Shown piece by piece: positions 27,301-35,050 of a stretch of DNA of 64,000 nt. Source of the stretch: Bacillus tuaregi (lineage in GTDB: Bacteria; Bacillota; Bacilli; Bacillales; Cytobacillaceae); assembly GCF_900104575.1 (NCBI RefSeq), contig NZ_LT629731.1, positions 570,189-634,188 on the forward strand. Reading direction: 5' to 3'. The notes below the pieces were generated by a model that saw only the letters and a program-made list of their open reading frames with translations, had not been told where the DNA came from and ran no database searches. How positions within the stretch are numbered: the stretch's first letter is position 1; each line of letters starts with the position of its first letter. The position numbers were made by a program, and so were the translations under genes.

Positions 27301-28461
27301 AAGGATATACTTATCACAAAGGTAACGCAGAAGCTGGCACAGGCTACCCATGATTTCCGTGAATTGAAGCGAGAAATCTCAAGAAACCTCGATAATGTTG
27401 AACGGGTGATTCAAACCTTTAAGAAAAATGCCTATCCGCAGGCAAAGCAAATGCTGGAGGCAACCATTAGCAAGCTCGATAAAGCCATTTTGAAAAGTGA
27501 AATGATGCTGTTTACCGATATGCGTACGGAAAAGCAGCTTCTGCAGGCAAGCACCCAGCTGGCTGAAGCGAAAAAGCTGCTGGCAAAAGGTGATCATGCA
27601 CAGGCGGGTAAAATCGTCCATGACGTGAAATCATTGATTGATAAAATCATTTTCAAGCCTTCTGAGCAAAAAATCGTTCACTTTGTGGATAAGGAGGTTC
27701 TTGGTCTGGAAAAACGATCACCAGCCGAGCAACTTTTATCCAAATTCAGTGAATCCACCCATGGTAGTGAACAGAATCAAGAAGCATCTGCCCGACAAAT
27801 GTATGATAAGGTTCGTTCGCTTGGGTTAAACCATGAAAGCGAGTTGGCAAAATCACTAGTTTTTCATCGGAACGATCCATCAGGCTCTGAGCAGCAGCAA
27901 CAGCAGAATCTGAAAGAGGCTTTAATGAAGCTTGCTCAAGGTGAAGGGCAGGATTCCAACCCGAAAATTGCTCAGCAGGCGGAGCAGGCTTTATCGAACC
28001 TGACTGGACAGCAGCTGTTAAGTAAATCAGACGGAAACGGAACGCTGCAAAGCATGTTTTTCAATCTGCCATTCCTATTAGGTGGAAAGCCGGAGAATCT
28101 ACAGGTGTTCATTAATTCGAAAAACGAAGGCGAGCAGGTAGAATGGGAAAACTGTAACCTCTACTTTTTACTAGAAACAAAGAAACTAGGGGATGTCGGA
28201 ATTCTTCTAAATTCGACCGATCGAAATTTAGCCATCACGATAAAAAATGATTTACCCGGATTCAAGGAAAGAATGGCGCCGATTGCAGAGATGACAAAGG
28301 AAAAGCTTCAGGAGGTTGGCTATAACGTTTCAAGTATTCAATTTGCAAGAATGAGTCCTGTTGCAAAGCAATCCTCTCAGAAGGAATTAGAAGGTGAGAT
28401 GGAACAAGTAAAGGTGACAAGGCAAATCTTCAATGAGAAGGGATTGAATATTACCATATGA
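21316..28461 (+). CDS. Giant repeat protein with FliK/YlqG-like C-terminus
   Basis: A hydrophilic protein of 2381 residues. The N-terminal 130 residues look globular. Residues about 475-1738 are thirteen near-identical 97-residue repeats (core QTEPNLQRAVEKVQEK, NPKVDREVAQKVEQAVKEA, GRESAGRERLQQALAKAEVE), each a helical bundle candidate with a Pro/Gln linker; about four diverged units flank them. The last 150 residues resemble the C-terminal domain of FliK/YlqG hook-length proteins (NLQVFINSKNEG, LYFLLETKKLGDVGILLNS, FKERM, LQEVGYNVSSIQ). The next gene, an FlhB tail, overlaps it by 4 bp, the same pairing as ylqG-ylqH in B. subtilis. A sigma-D promoter precedes it. I infer a motility-linked export-gate partner or ruler; the size is exceptional. 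Confidence 0.75.
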   Translation: MQVNNQTIRQHKTLSEAPLELKQGEVIRATIKETLSDTDAILHIKGKEVRTRFSEGVPSSGQAVTIQIKGQADGMLQAKTIVADNAKSPSAEEKILATAGLTGKEAAGVKQAVRILLDKGLAVSKETVQELEGFIEKAKGTLEQKMDTVRALANKRLEATGTQLRAVHEALKGKPLNEVLTDLAKEIDPEFKLEPRTTTTVKQTDTNANNKAQNEATPKTSTQSPPSKTDNITATLKPDNKNNIAINEQPAQSPDEAVASSNRKQSESAKQAAELSQTIRKNLELVNKEHDLKKAIAKIREEIVQNPKLDRELAQKIDKAAQEALKLQSIGKERLVEALKSAEAQVVKNQQATSQMNTASHKPIEANSQEVQLSSFVKKISQEVSNSPNLKQSIERVKEQLVHDQRLPLEMKEKVNHALTGASSLEKQGRITTGKELLKAVLNEVEASVVQAEKKAAQQVQTASQPTQTPSIPEQRTSEIIKAVKAELQAEPNLQRAVEKVQDKVILNPKIDREVARKVEQAVKEATQLQQAGRESAGRERLQQALSRAEVELQQIEAKQPKQQTQAAIETETRPSETVKEVKAEVQKERNLHRAVEKIQEKIISNPKVDREVAQKVEQAVKEAVQLQQIGRESAGRERLQQALAKAEVELKEIEASQPKQSAQTKVETEPRASETVKQVRVEIQTEPNLHRAVEKIQEKISSNPKVNHEVAKKVEQAVKEAVQIQQIGRESAGRERLQQALARAEVELQEIETNQPKLPAQTKVETEPRASEIVKQVKAETQTEPNLQRAVEKVQEKVISNPKVDREVAQKVEQAVKEAVQLQRIGRESAGRERLQQALARAEVELQQMEAKQPKQQTQAAIETETRPSETVKEVKAEVQKERNLQRAVEKVQEKIISNPKVDREVAQKVEQAVKEAVQLQQIGRESAGRERLQQALAKAEVELQEIEASQPKQPVQTKVETEPRPSETVKEVKAEVQTEPNLQRAVEKVQEKVISNPKVDREVAQKVEQAVKEAVQLQQYGRESAGRERLQQALAKAEVELKEIEASQPKQPAQTKIETEPRASETVKQVRAETQKEPNLQRAVEKVQEKIISNPKIDREVAQKVEKAVKEAVQLQQIGRGLAGRERLQQALAKAEVELQEIEASQPKQSAQTKVETETRPSETVKQVKAETQTEPNLQRVVEKIQEKIISNPKVNREVAQKVEQAVKETVQLQQMGRNAAGRERLQQALAKAEVELQEIEVSQPKQPAQTKIETEPRPSETVKQVKAETQTEPNLHRAVEKVQEKIISNPNIDREVAQKVEKAVKEAVQLQQYGRETTGREKLLQALAKAEVELQEIEVSQPKQPAQLKVEIEHRASETVKQVRAEIQAEPNLQRATEKVQEKVISNPKVNHEVAQKVEQAVKEAVQLQQIGRESASRERLQQALAQAGVELNDIEATQPKHQVQAKVDTEPRASGTVKQIKAEIQTEPNLQRAVEKVQEKIISNPKIDREVAQKVEQATKEAVQLQQIGRESAGRERLQQALAQAEVELNDIEATQPKHQVQAKVDTEPLPSETIKQVKAELQTEPNLLRAVDKVQEKIISNPKIDREVTQKVEQAVKEAVQLQQVGREKIGRERLQQALTKAEAELQQIEVKQPQQTTQTKVEIEPRPSETVKQVKAELQTEPNLQRAVEKVQEQIIDNPKINREVAQKLEQAVKLSQQLAQIGRETIGRGHLQNALTQAESELQKLEASKPVQANQDSQPEPTESQPAKQEQNTQTRESIKNVREQIQTEPNLKKAVQKVQELITQNKNIDPEISRNIERLAGQADQLDQAGRERLVKMLQQVESALQQTTEAKGQATNTNSTAQTGQQNQSTAAQQTSATPNNQEPQAPAVKTEPQVLPSQSIKQALTKLQKEPNLEKALEQVRQEISSNPSIEIKSIEKVEKALEHTQQLHDKGREIAARQHITKELSQVEQDVIQTEPKKAPETKPQQDAIPYDINEQLQGLNVQGKDILITKVTQKLAQATHDFRELKREISRNLDNVERVIQTFKKNAYPQAKQMLEATISKLDKAILKSEMMLFTDMRTEKQLLQASTQLAEAKKLLAKGDHAQAGKIVHDVKSLIDKIIFKPSEQKIVHFVDKEVLGLEKRSPAEQLLSKFSESTHGSEQNQEASARQMYDKVRSLGLNHESELAKSLVFHRNDPSGSEQQQQQNLKEALMKLAQGEGQDSNPKIAQQAEQALSNLTGQQLLSKSDGNGTLQSMFFNLPFLLGGKPENLQVFINSKNEGEQVEWENCNLYFLLETKKLGDVGILLNSTDRNLAITIKNDLPGFKERMAPIAEMTKEKLQEVGYNVSSIQFARMSPVAKQSSQKELEGEMEQVKVTRQIFNEKGLNITI
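22740..26530 (+). repeat. Thirteen 291-bp in-frame repeats inside the FliK-like gene
   Basis: Successive units beginning with SETVKQVKAE-type residues recur every 291 bp (97 codons). Neighbouring units share long identical DNA stretches, for example CGTGAAGTAGCGCAAAAAGT, and units 2 and 5 are almost the same. The DNA identity means recent expansion or ongoing gene conversion, and the copy number could change by recombination without breaking the frame. Confidence 0.9.
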
Positions 28462-28757
28462 GGGTAAGCAGCTACTACAATCAAAAAAAGCGGAAAGACA
28501 TCAACGGTCCTCAGGCTGCCGTGATTAAGTATGACGAAGAAAATGGAAATGCACCAGTGGTTGTCGCCTCAGGTAAAGGACAGGTGGCCCAGCAGATTAT
28601 TGAATTGGCTCAGAAGAATCATATTCATATGCAGGAAGACTCATCACTCGTTGCGAACCTGATCGACATGGACCTGGGGGATAATATCCCCCCTCAGCTT
28701 TACTCGGTGATGGCAGAGATTCTTCTGTTAATCGAAGAAATGGAAAAAAAGTATTAA
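28458..28757 (+). CDS. FlhB C-terminal-domain-like protein (YlqH type)
   Basis: A protein of 99 residues that resembles the cytoplasmic C-terminal domain of FlhB: AAVIKYDEENGNAPVVVASG, then KGQVAQQIIELAQKNHIHMQ and LIDMDLGDNIPPQLYSVMAEIL. The NPTH self-cleavage site of full FlhB is absent and there is no membrane part, as in the FlhX/YlqH family, which can stand in for the cleaved FlhB tail. The start ATG overlaps the stop of the FliK-like gene (ATGA), indicating translational coupling. Since FliK acts on FlhB-C to switch export specificity, the pair probably works together. Confidence 0.85.
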   Translation: MRVSSYYNQKKRKDINGPQAAVIKYDEENGNAPVVVASGKGQVAQQIIELAQKNHIHMQEDSSLVANLIDMDLGDNIPPQLYSVMAEILLLIEEMEKKY

Positions 28758-28777
28758 AAAATGATTGAAAAATAATA

Positions 28778-28804
28778 TAAACAGTTTGAAGAACCTGCCG
28801 ATAA
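28778..28804 (+). promoter_or_regulatory. Sigma-D-type promoter for fliS-flagellin
   Basis: TAAA (28778-28781), exactly 15 bp, then GCCGATAA (28797-28804), 31 bp before the fliS start. It differs from consensus in the last base only. Confidence 0.8.
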
Positions 28805-28835
28805 AATAAATAGAATCAACCGGAGGTGCACAGCA

Positions 28836-29258
28836 GTGTCCGACTTTTTAACAAAAGAAATGATTTATCAAAAATCATCACAGGAAATTACATCATTATT
28901 ATATGAATCATGCTTAACTAGCTTAGAAGAAGCTATTGAACATATTAACAGCAAGGACTACATCCTCGCGAATCAAAGACTGCAGAAAGCAAATGACATT
29001 CTAGAACGCCTGGGCGTAGGGCTGAACTATGATGCAGGCATCATTTCCGATCAGCTGGACATGATGTACAACTACATGGCAGGAAAGCTCATCGAAGCGA
29101 ACCTGAATAAAGACCCTAACATCATTCAAGAGGTGATCAAAATCCTCGAGGATATTACACAAGCCTGGAATCAAGCGTTAAAGAAGCCGACAAAACCGAT
29201 CGGTCAAAACAGAATGAAAGCAATGGCTTACGAGAAAAATATTTTAGTAGAAAACTAA
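28836..29258 (+). CDS. fliS: Flagellin export chaperone FliS
   Basis: A helical protein of 140 residues of the FliS family: MIYQKSSQEITSLLYESCLT at the N-terminus, the conserved helix with AIEHINSKDYILANQRLQKA, ILERLGVGLNYDAGIISDQL and MMYNYMAGKLIEANLNKDPN. FliS binds the C-terminal D0 segment of flagellin and keeps it export-competent. It starts with GTG after CCGGAGG. It lies 16 bp before the large flagellin gene, so it probably serves it; in B. subtilis fliS instead follows fliD. Confidence 0.9.
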   Translation: MSDFLTKEMIYQKSSQEITSLLYESCLTSLEEAIEHINSKDYILANQRLQKANDILERLGVGLNYDAGIISDQLDMMYNYMAGKLIEANLNKDPNIIQEVIKILEDITQAWNQALKKPTKPIGQNRMKAMAYEKNILVEN

Positions 29259-29274
29259 AAAGGAGCTACCACTC

Positions 29275-31881
29275 ATGAAAATCAATCATAATATTCAAGC
29301 GTTAAACGCGTATCGTAACCTATATCAAAACCAAATGAATACATCAAAGAACCTCGAAAAACTATCATCAGGACTTCGTATCAACCGTGCAGCAGATGAT
29401 GCAGCAGGTCTGGCGATTTCTGAAAAAATGCGTTCACAAATCACAGGATTGAAGCAGGCCGAGCGTAACTCATTGGACGGAATTTCACTTATGCAGACCG
29501 CAGAGGGAGCGATGACAGAAATTCACTCTATGCTCCAGCGGATGCGCGAATTAGCCGTGCAAGCTTCAAATGATACAAATACAACATCTGACCGTCAAGC
29601 GATCCAGCTAGAGGTTGACCAATTAAACCTTGAAATTGACAGCATTGCAGCAAAAACAGAATTCAATACACGTAAATTATTGGATGGCTCAAGTGCAGCT
29701 GATACTCAGTATATTGTAGGGGAAATGGAAAAAACGAACATTACTCAAGTTCCTAGAGTAATTGATGCATCACTTGAAACAGGACGCTATGAAATTGGTG
29801 TAATGAACGAGCCTACTTTAACCTATAAACTTAATCAACCAGGTGCTGGAGTTAGTAGAGCTGATGTAATTAAAATTGAAACAGATGCCATATTCAGAGC
29901 AGACGAAGCAGCAAAAACAAACTTTACATCTGCTCCAACAATTGTTGATAAGCAGTTACAAATGGAAGACGCATCCTATCAAGTTAGAGTTGACGATAAA
30001 ACATATACTCCAACTCTAATTAATGAAACCGCTGGTTTTACACCTGCAAATGTTACGAACTTCTCTATTTCGAATTCAGATACTTCAACCTTAGCGGCAG
30101 GCAGCTATACAGTTGAGGTCTCAGTAAATTCTACTGATAATAGTAAATATGATGTAAGAGTATCAGGTCCTGGTGGATACGATAAATCTCTAACTGGAGT
30201 AGCCCTTGCTAATGAACTAACATTTGGTACAGGTACGGAGGAAATCAAAATTGCTGGTGGAACGTTATCTAGCGAGGGTTCTGCTACGATTGATGTTGCA
30301 TTAAATAAGACTTTTACACCTAGCTCTACATCTGGGAATATTTCAGATGCTAGCGGGTTCCAAATTTCTAACCCAAATACTACAACTTTAACTGCAGGTG
30401 ATTATACAATTGATGTAGCTCCTAATGCCGGTGGAGGTTATGATGTAACAATAACAGGAGCAGGTGGTGCTTTTACTGATACGAAGACTGGTGTAGACAT
30501 TACAACAGATTTAACATTCGGAACGGGAACAACAGAAATTACTATTGCTGCGGGAACAATTACGGGTGATGGAAATGCAACTGTTGCAGTTGCACTAGCA
30601 CAAACCTACACACCATCATTACCAGCTAACACAGGAATCACAGCTGATAAGCTGTCTGTCTTTAAACCTGAATCATCAGAACTGACTGCCGGAGAGTATA
30701 CAATTAATGTGACAAACGGTGCTACTCCAGGATCATATGACATTTCAGTAACAGGTCCAGACGATTATAATGTGGTAATTACTAATGCCAACCCAGCAAG
30801 TGAAATAAAGATTGGACCCGATAATCAGCAAATCGTAATTGCAGCTGGTACAATTAATTCAGCAGGTTCTGCAAAAATAAATATTGCGGCTACAGCTGAT
30901 ATCTCATTAGAAAAGTTAGATAAATCTGATGGTCAATATAAACAAGTTGGCTCTGCTTTTAACGATGTAGCATTAACTAATGGTAAGGTTCAACTCTCAG
31001 GCTTTGAAGTTGACTTAAATAAGGGCTTAATTGAAGGTACAAGCAAATTCGACATTACAGCCAGTGATTTAGCGCTTGGCGAATACACCATCGTAGTGTC
31101 AGATTATCAATTAAACAGTGATGGCAAAAAGAGTGCGACCATTGAAGTATTTGATCCGACTGGTTCCTCAATCGGGCAATTAGCCTCTTATATTGGTGAA
31201 GGCGGCGAGGAGCAGACGATTGGCAGCAGTAATGGAAAGCAAGTAAAAATCGATACTTCATTAATTACCCAAGCTGGTACAGCGAAGGTGCAAATTGAAA
31301 ATAAACTAATGGTTTCAGTTTCTAAAGTGAAGACGGACGAAGATGGAAATCAAATTGGCGATCCAACACCAATTACATTCCAAAAAGAAATCACAACGGT
31401 TAACGGTAAAATCCAGCACGGCGGACTTGAATTGACATTCGGTGCAAGCGCTCGTCAAGGTGCTTCTCAATTTGATTTAACGAACAAAGCCTTAAGCTTC
31501 CAAATTGGCGCAAACAAGGACCAAGCTGTATTCATCGACGTTCCTGAGTTAAGTACAGTGAAGCTAGGCATTGACGGAATTAATGTGATGAGTCAAGATG
31601 GTGCCAACGATGCCATCTTCCGCATCGACCAAGCAATCACGGAAATCTCTGCAACACGTTCCAAGCTCGGCGCTACGCAAAACCGTCTAGAGCACACAAT
31701 TAACAACCTACAAGTAACAAGCGAAAACCTAACATCAGCAGAATCACGTATAAGAGATGCCGACATGGCCCTTGAAATGACAGAGTTCACGAAGAACAAT
31801 ATCCTGAACCAGTCAGCTCAAGCGATGCTTTCACAGGCAAATCAATTACCACAAGGAATTCTGCAGCTATTACAACGTTAA
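29275..31881 (+). CDS. Large flagellin with inserted beta-domain repeats
   Basis: A flagellin of 868 residues. The N-terminal D0/D1 (MKINHNIQALNAYRNL, LSSGLRINRAADDAAGLAIS, GMSLMQTAEGAM-like region) and C-terminal D1/D0 (QNRLEHTINNLQVTSENLTS, AESRIRDADMALEMTEFTKN, LPQGILQLLQR) are canonical. The central variable part is about 600 residues instead of the few dozen in typical Bacillus flagellin. It includes three related units of 91-99 residues (starting FTPANVTNF, FTPSSTSGN, YTPSLPANT) with LTAGDYTIDV and DLTFGTGTTEITIAAG motifs, predicted beta-sandwich modules that would decorate the filament surface. AAAGGAG precedes the ATG. A terminator follows. Confidence 0.92.
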   Translation: MKINHNIQALNAYRNLYQNQMNTSKNLEKLSSGLRINRAADDAAGLAISEKMRSQITGLKQAERNSLDGISLMQTAEGAMTEIHSMLQRMRELAVQASNDTNTTSDRQAIQLEVDQLNLEIDSIAAKTEFNTRKLLDGSSAADTQYIVGEMEKTNITQVPRVIDASLETGRYEIGVMNEPTLTYKLNQPGAGVSRADVIKIETDAIFRADEAAKTNFTSAPTIVDKQLQMEDASYQVRVDDKTYTPTLINETAGFTPANVTNFSISNSDTSTLAAGSYTVEVSVNSTDNSKYDVRVSGPGGYDKSLTGVALANELTFGTGTEEIKIAGGTLSSEGSATIDVALNKTFTPSSTSGNISDASGFQISNPNTTTLTAGDYTIDVAPNAGGGYDVTITGAGGAFTDTKTGVDITTDLTFGTGTTEITIAAGTITGDGNATVAVALAQTYTPSLPANTGITADKLSVFKPESSELTAGEYTINVTNGATPGSYDISVTGPDDYNVVITNANPASEIKIGPDNQQIVIAAGTINSAGSAKINIAATADISLEKLDKSDGQYKQVGSAFNDVALTNGKVQLSGFEVDLNKGLIEGTSKFDITASDLALGEYTIVVSDYQLNSDGKKSATIEVFDPTGSSIGQLASYIGEGGEEQTIGSSNGKQVKIDTSLITQAGTAKVQIENKLMVSVSKVKTDEDGNQIGDPTPITFQKEITTVNGKIQHGGLELTFGASARQGASQFDLTNKALSFQIGANKDQAVFIDVPELSTVKLGIDGINVMSQDGANDAIFRIDQAITEISATRSKLGATQNRLEHTINNLQVTSENLTSAESRIRDADMALEMTEFTKNNILNQSAQAMLSQANQLPQGILQLLQR

Positions 31882-31889
31882 TTTATAAA

Positions 31890-31925
31890 GAAGGGAGAGA
31901 GCCGCATAGCTCCTCTCTTTTCTTT
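31890..31925 (+). terminator. Terminator after large flagellin
   Basis: GAGAGAGC and GCTCCTCTC form an imperfect stem followed by TTTTCTTTT. Confidence 0.75.
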
Positions 31926-32008
31926 TGAAATTATGATAAAATAACAATCACAATGGATAGAAACAGGGTGTAATCCTTTACGATAAATCTCAAAAGGCGG
32001 GAAACAAC

Positions 32009-32446
32009 ATGGATGTTCAGAAGGTTGGGAAGGTTGGGCTTGATCAAATCAGGAGCAAGCAGGATATTCCCACTGAAAGCATTTCATTTCAAGAGGTCAT
32101 GGCCAAGGGTCGGACCAATATTGTATACGAAAAATTAACCAAGCTTGTTCATGAAATCGAGGACCAAGGAAAGGTACTGGCTGAAAAGCGGACGGTCGAC
32201 CATCTTCGTAAATATAAAAAGCTAGTCAAGGAATTTATGGATGAAGCAGTGCAAAATGGGCTGCAGCTCGAGGAGCAGCGGGGCTTTAACCGCCGCGGTC
32301 GGACAAAAATCTATAAAATCGTGAAAGAAGTCGACAGTGCTCTGATTGATTTAACGAATACTGTCCTTGATAAGGAGCGTTCAAGCCTTGATATCCTGAA
32401 AAAAGTCGGAGAAATTAAAGGCATGCTGATTAATATGTATACCTAA
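32009..32446 (+). CDS. yaaR: YaaR family protein (DUF327)
   Basis: A helical protein of 145 residues of the YaaR/DUF327 family, with SFQEVMAKGRTNIVYEKLTK, HLRKYKKLVKEFMDEAVQNG, NRRGRTKIYKIVKEVDSALI and LDILKKVGEIKGMLINMYT. B. subtilis yaaR lies near the origin, away from flagellar genes; its role is unknown. Placement between a flagellin and flgM suggests a motility link in this organism. AAAGGCGGG precedes the ATG. It has its own terminator and no sigma-D site was seen before it. Confidence 0.8.
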   Translation: MDVQKVGKVGLDQIRSKQDIPTESISFQEVMAKGRTNIVYEKLTKLVHEIEDQGKVLAEKRTVDHLRKYKKLVKEFMDEAVQNGLQLEEQRGFNRRGRTKIYKIVKEVDSALIDLTNTVLDKERSSLDILKKVGEIKGMLINMYT

Positions 32447-32479
32447 AGTACTGCTTTTCAAAAAGTGGTACTTTTTTTC
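32445..32479 (+). terminator. Terminator after yaaR
   Basis: AAAGTAC-T-GCTTTT and AAAAGTGGTACTTT form a long stem with a 2-base loop and seven T. Confidence 0.85.
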
Positions 32480-32488
32480 CGTATCCTC

Positions 32489-32515
32489 TAAAAAGCTGCG
32501 GCAAAATGCCGATAT
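32489..32515 (+). promoter_or_regulatory. Sigma-D promoter for flgM-flgN-flgK-flgL
   Basis: TAAA (32489-32492), 15 bp, then GCCGATAT (32508-32515): a perfect match to the Bacillus sigma-D consensus. It lies 80 bp before flgM, so the anti-sigma gene is under control of the sigma factor it inhibits, as in B. subtilis. Confidence 0.9.
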
Positions 32516-32595
32516 ATATAACAAGAATACAGAATCTACACGTATATAGCAGATAAATATAAATAATGGGGAATGAATAAAGAGAGGTGAATCAG

Positions 32596-32868
32596 ATGAA
32601 AATCAATAACTTCAGACCGATGAACGTGAACCCGTATAACAAGCAAATGGATAAAGTAGGCAAGCTGCAAGCACAGGGAGCAGGTCAAAAGGATAAAATC
32701 GAAATCTCTAAAGAAGCGTTAGAAATGCAGATAACCAACCAATATGATGTGGAAAGACAGCAAAAGGTGGATGAATTAAAAAATAAAATTGAGTCCGGTG
32801 AATATAAAGTCAATCCTCGTGAGCTTGCGAGCAAAATGTATTCCTACTGGGATGACCTGAAAAATTAG
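32596..32868 (+). CDS. flgM: Anti-sigma-D factor FlgM
   Basis: A protein of 90 residues starting MKINNF at ATG 32596, behind GAGGTG; the in-frame GTG at 32587 lies inside that site. FlgM features: a disordered N-terminal half, KIEISKEALEMQI and the C-terminal sigma-binding helices VDELKNKIESGEYKVNPREL, then ASKMY. It holds sigma-D inactive until hook-basal-body completion lets it be removed. It heads the flgM-flgN-flgK-flgL operon. Confidence 0.92.
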   Translation: MKINNFRPMNVNPYNKQMDKVGKLQAQGAGQKDKIEISKEALEMQITNQYDVERQQKVDELKNKIESGEYKVNPRELASKMYSYWDDLKN

Positions 32869-32887
32869 CAGAGGCTGGTGAACTCCT

Positions 32888-33382
32888 TTGTCAGCAAACC
32901 ATATCATCACATCATTAGAGCAGCTACTAGCGCTACACGAAGAGCTCTTCGCGATGGCTAAAAGGAAGACCGACATCATCAAAGCCGGAAATGTAGACGA
33001 GCTTAGAACGATGACAAACGAGGAACGGAAATTTACTAAAACCATTAACGAGACACAAAAGGCATTATTGAGCTACAGTAGGCTGTTTCTTTTAAAAAAT
33101 GCTCTTTCAAAAGAAACACCATCATTACGAGATTGCCTGCCATTTTTCAAGCAACAGGAAAAAGAGCGTGTTACAAACCTACAGGCAAGACTAGTGGAGC
33201 AGGTTACCGAAATTCAACAGCAAAATGACTTAAACCAGCAGCTCTTAGAGCAATCACTAGCGTTTGTAAATATGTCACTGGACTTGTTAAAGCCAGACCA
33301 TGATTCCTATAACTACGAGCGGCCGAATCATCAGCAACCACAGACACAGCTTGGCCGCTCTCTTTTTGATTCCAATGCATAA
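32888..33382 (+). CDS. flgN: FlgN family export chaperone
   Basis: A helical protein of 164 residues, probably starting at TTG 32888. Its position between flgM and flgK and its FlgN-type pattern (LEQLLALHEELFAMAKRKTD, IIKAGNVDELRTMTNEERKF, LNQQLLEQSLAFVNMSLDLL) identify it as the chaperone that carries FlgK and FlgL to the export gate. The C-terminal tail is Gln/Pro-rich and ends GRSLFDSNA, reminiscent of an unstructured substrate-like tail. It is tightly spaced with flgM and flgK. Confidence 0.88.
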   Translation: MSANHIITSLEQLLALHEELFAMAKRKTDIIKAGNVDELRTMTNEERKFTKTINETQKALLSYSRLFLLKNALSKETPSLRDCLPFFKQQEKERVTNLQARLVEQVTEIQQQNDLNQQLLEQSLAFVNMSLDLLKPDHDSYNYERPNHQQPQTQLGRSLFDSNA

Positions 33383-33397
33383 CGGAGGTATAAACAA

Positions 33398-35035
33398 ATG
33401 CGTTCGACGTTTCACGGTTTAGAAACTGCTAGAAGGGCGATGGCCGCACAGCAGGCGGCCTTAATGACAACGGGTCATAATATTGCCAATGCGAATACAC
33501 CAGGCTATACAAGACAGCGGGTCAACCTTCAGACCTCTGAGCCTTATCCTGCTGCTAGTCTCAACCGCCCGCAAATCCCTGGGCAGGTAGGAACCGGTGT
33601 CATGGTTGGCGATGTTCAAAGAATAAGAGATTCATTTGTTGATATGCAGCTTCGCGGGGAAACAAGTAAGCTTGGCTATTGGGAAGCACGTTCACAGCAG
33701 CTGTCACAAATGGAATCGATTATGAATGAGCCTTCCGAAACAGGGCTTTCCAATGTGATTGACCAATTCTGGAATTCTTTACAGGAGTTAGCTGCCCAGC
33801 CGCAAAATAACGGGGCAAGACGAGTCGTAAGACAGCGGGGAATTGAGGTAGCCGAAACCTTTAACTATTTATCAGGCTCGCTTCAGGCGGTGCAGAAAAA
33901 CTACCGAAATGAGATTAATATAAATGAACAAAATGTCAATTCCCTCCTTCGGCAAATTAACCAGTTGAACGAGCAGATTGGGGAAGTCGAGCCGCACGGC
34001 TTGGTGCCCAATGACTTATATGATGAACGAGATCGCTTGCTAGATAATCTGTCCACACTGGTGAATATTAAGGTTGAGCCGAAGTCGAGTGGTGGCCATT
34101 CGTCACCAAATGCAGAAGGACTGCTGAATGTTTATTTAGCCAATCCGCAAGGTGAGATTTTACTAGATAAAGAGAATAAGCCGATTCAATTAATAGATTC
34201 ACAGTCACATAAAGCGGTTGGTTTCCATATCCAATATGAGGATCGAACAGAATTAGACAGCCCGGTGACGACAATTAAATTTTTAGAATTGGATGCGGAG
34301 TCAGGGTTTAAAGGGCTGACACAGATTGAAGCAGATGCGAAGACAGACCTTGAGTTTCAGATAACAGATGTCACCGAGTTTAATACAAACGGTAAGCTGC
34401 GCAGCTTTATGGAAGGCTACGGCTATAAGTCAAGTAGCGGTGACCTGGAAGGCCTCTTCAACCAAATGCTCGCTGATTTAGATCAAATGGCCTTTACCTT
34501 TGCGACCGAGTTTAATCGAGTTCATCGATCCGGCTGGAGTCCAATTGAAATTCGTGAGGGGGAAGATACTCAACAGGATTTCTTTTCCTTGCCTTCGGAT
34601 GTCAAGGGAGCGGCTGGCAGCCTCAAGGTGGCGGCTGAAATTTTAGCGGATGTTGATCATATTGCCGCCGCGCAAAAGACGGTCGATGAGGTGGCGAATA
34701 TTGGAAACGGGACAAACGCCCTTGCCTTGGCCAATGTAAAAAATACCGTCCTCGATTATGGTGGCAATTTAACGAATGTCCAAGCCTTTTACCAGGGGAT
34801 GATTGGAACGCTTGGCGACAATGCGTCACAGGCTAATCGCATGACACAGGTTGCTGGTGTTCTGAAAGATACGCTCGAGCAGCAGCGGATGTCAGAAAGC
34901 TCGGTATCCCTTGATGAGGAAATGACCGACATGATTAAATTCCAGCATGCGTACAACGCGGCAGCCCGTAATATTACCCTAATTGATGAAATGCTTGATC
35001 GGGTCATCAATGGCCTGGGTACCGGAGGAAGATAA
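33398..35035 (+). CDS. flgK: Flagellar hook-associated protein 1 FlgK
   Basis: A protein of 545 residues, first junction protein between hook and filament. The N-terminal rod/hook signature (TFHGLETARRAMAAQQAALM, TTGHNIANANTPGYTRQRVN) and C-terminal heptad region (SSVSLDEEMTDMIKFQHAYN, AAARNITLIDEMLDRVING) are canonical. It is secreted by the flagellar export system and has no signal peptide. CGGAGG precedes the ATG. flgL begins 15 bp after its stop. Confidence 0.96.
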   Translation: MRSTFHGLETARRAMAAQQAALMTTGHNIANANTPGYTRQRVNLQTSEPYPAASLNRPQIPGQVGTGVMVGDVQRIRDSFVDMQLRGETSKLGYWEARSQQLSQMESIMNEPSETGLSNVIDQFWNSLQELAAQPQNNGARRVVRQRGIEVAETFNYLSGSLQAVQKNYRNEININEQNVNSLLRQINQLNEQIGEVEPHGLVPNDLYDERDRLLDNLSTLVNIKVEPKSSGGHSSPNAEGLLNVYLANPQGEILLDKENKPIQLIDSQSHKAVGFHIQYEDRTELDSPVTTIKFLELDAESGFKGLTQIEADAKTDLEFQITDVTEFNTNGKLRSFMEGYGYKSSSGDLEGLFNQMLADLDQMAFTFATEFNRVHRSGWSPIEIREGEDTQQDFFSLPSDVKGAAGSLKVAAEILADVDHIAAAQKTVDEVANIGNGTNALALANVKNTVLDYGGNLTNVQAFYQGMIGTLGDNASQANRMTQVAGVLKDTLEQQRMSESSVSLDEEMTDMIKFQHAYNAAARNITLIDEMLDRVINGLGTGGR

Positions 35036-35050
35036 GGTAGGTGATGGAAG

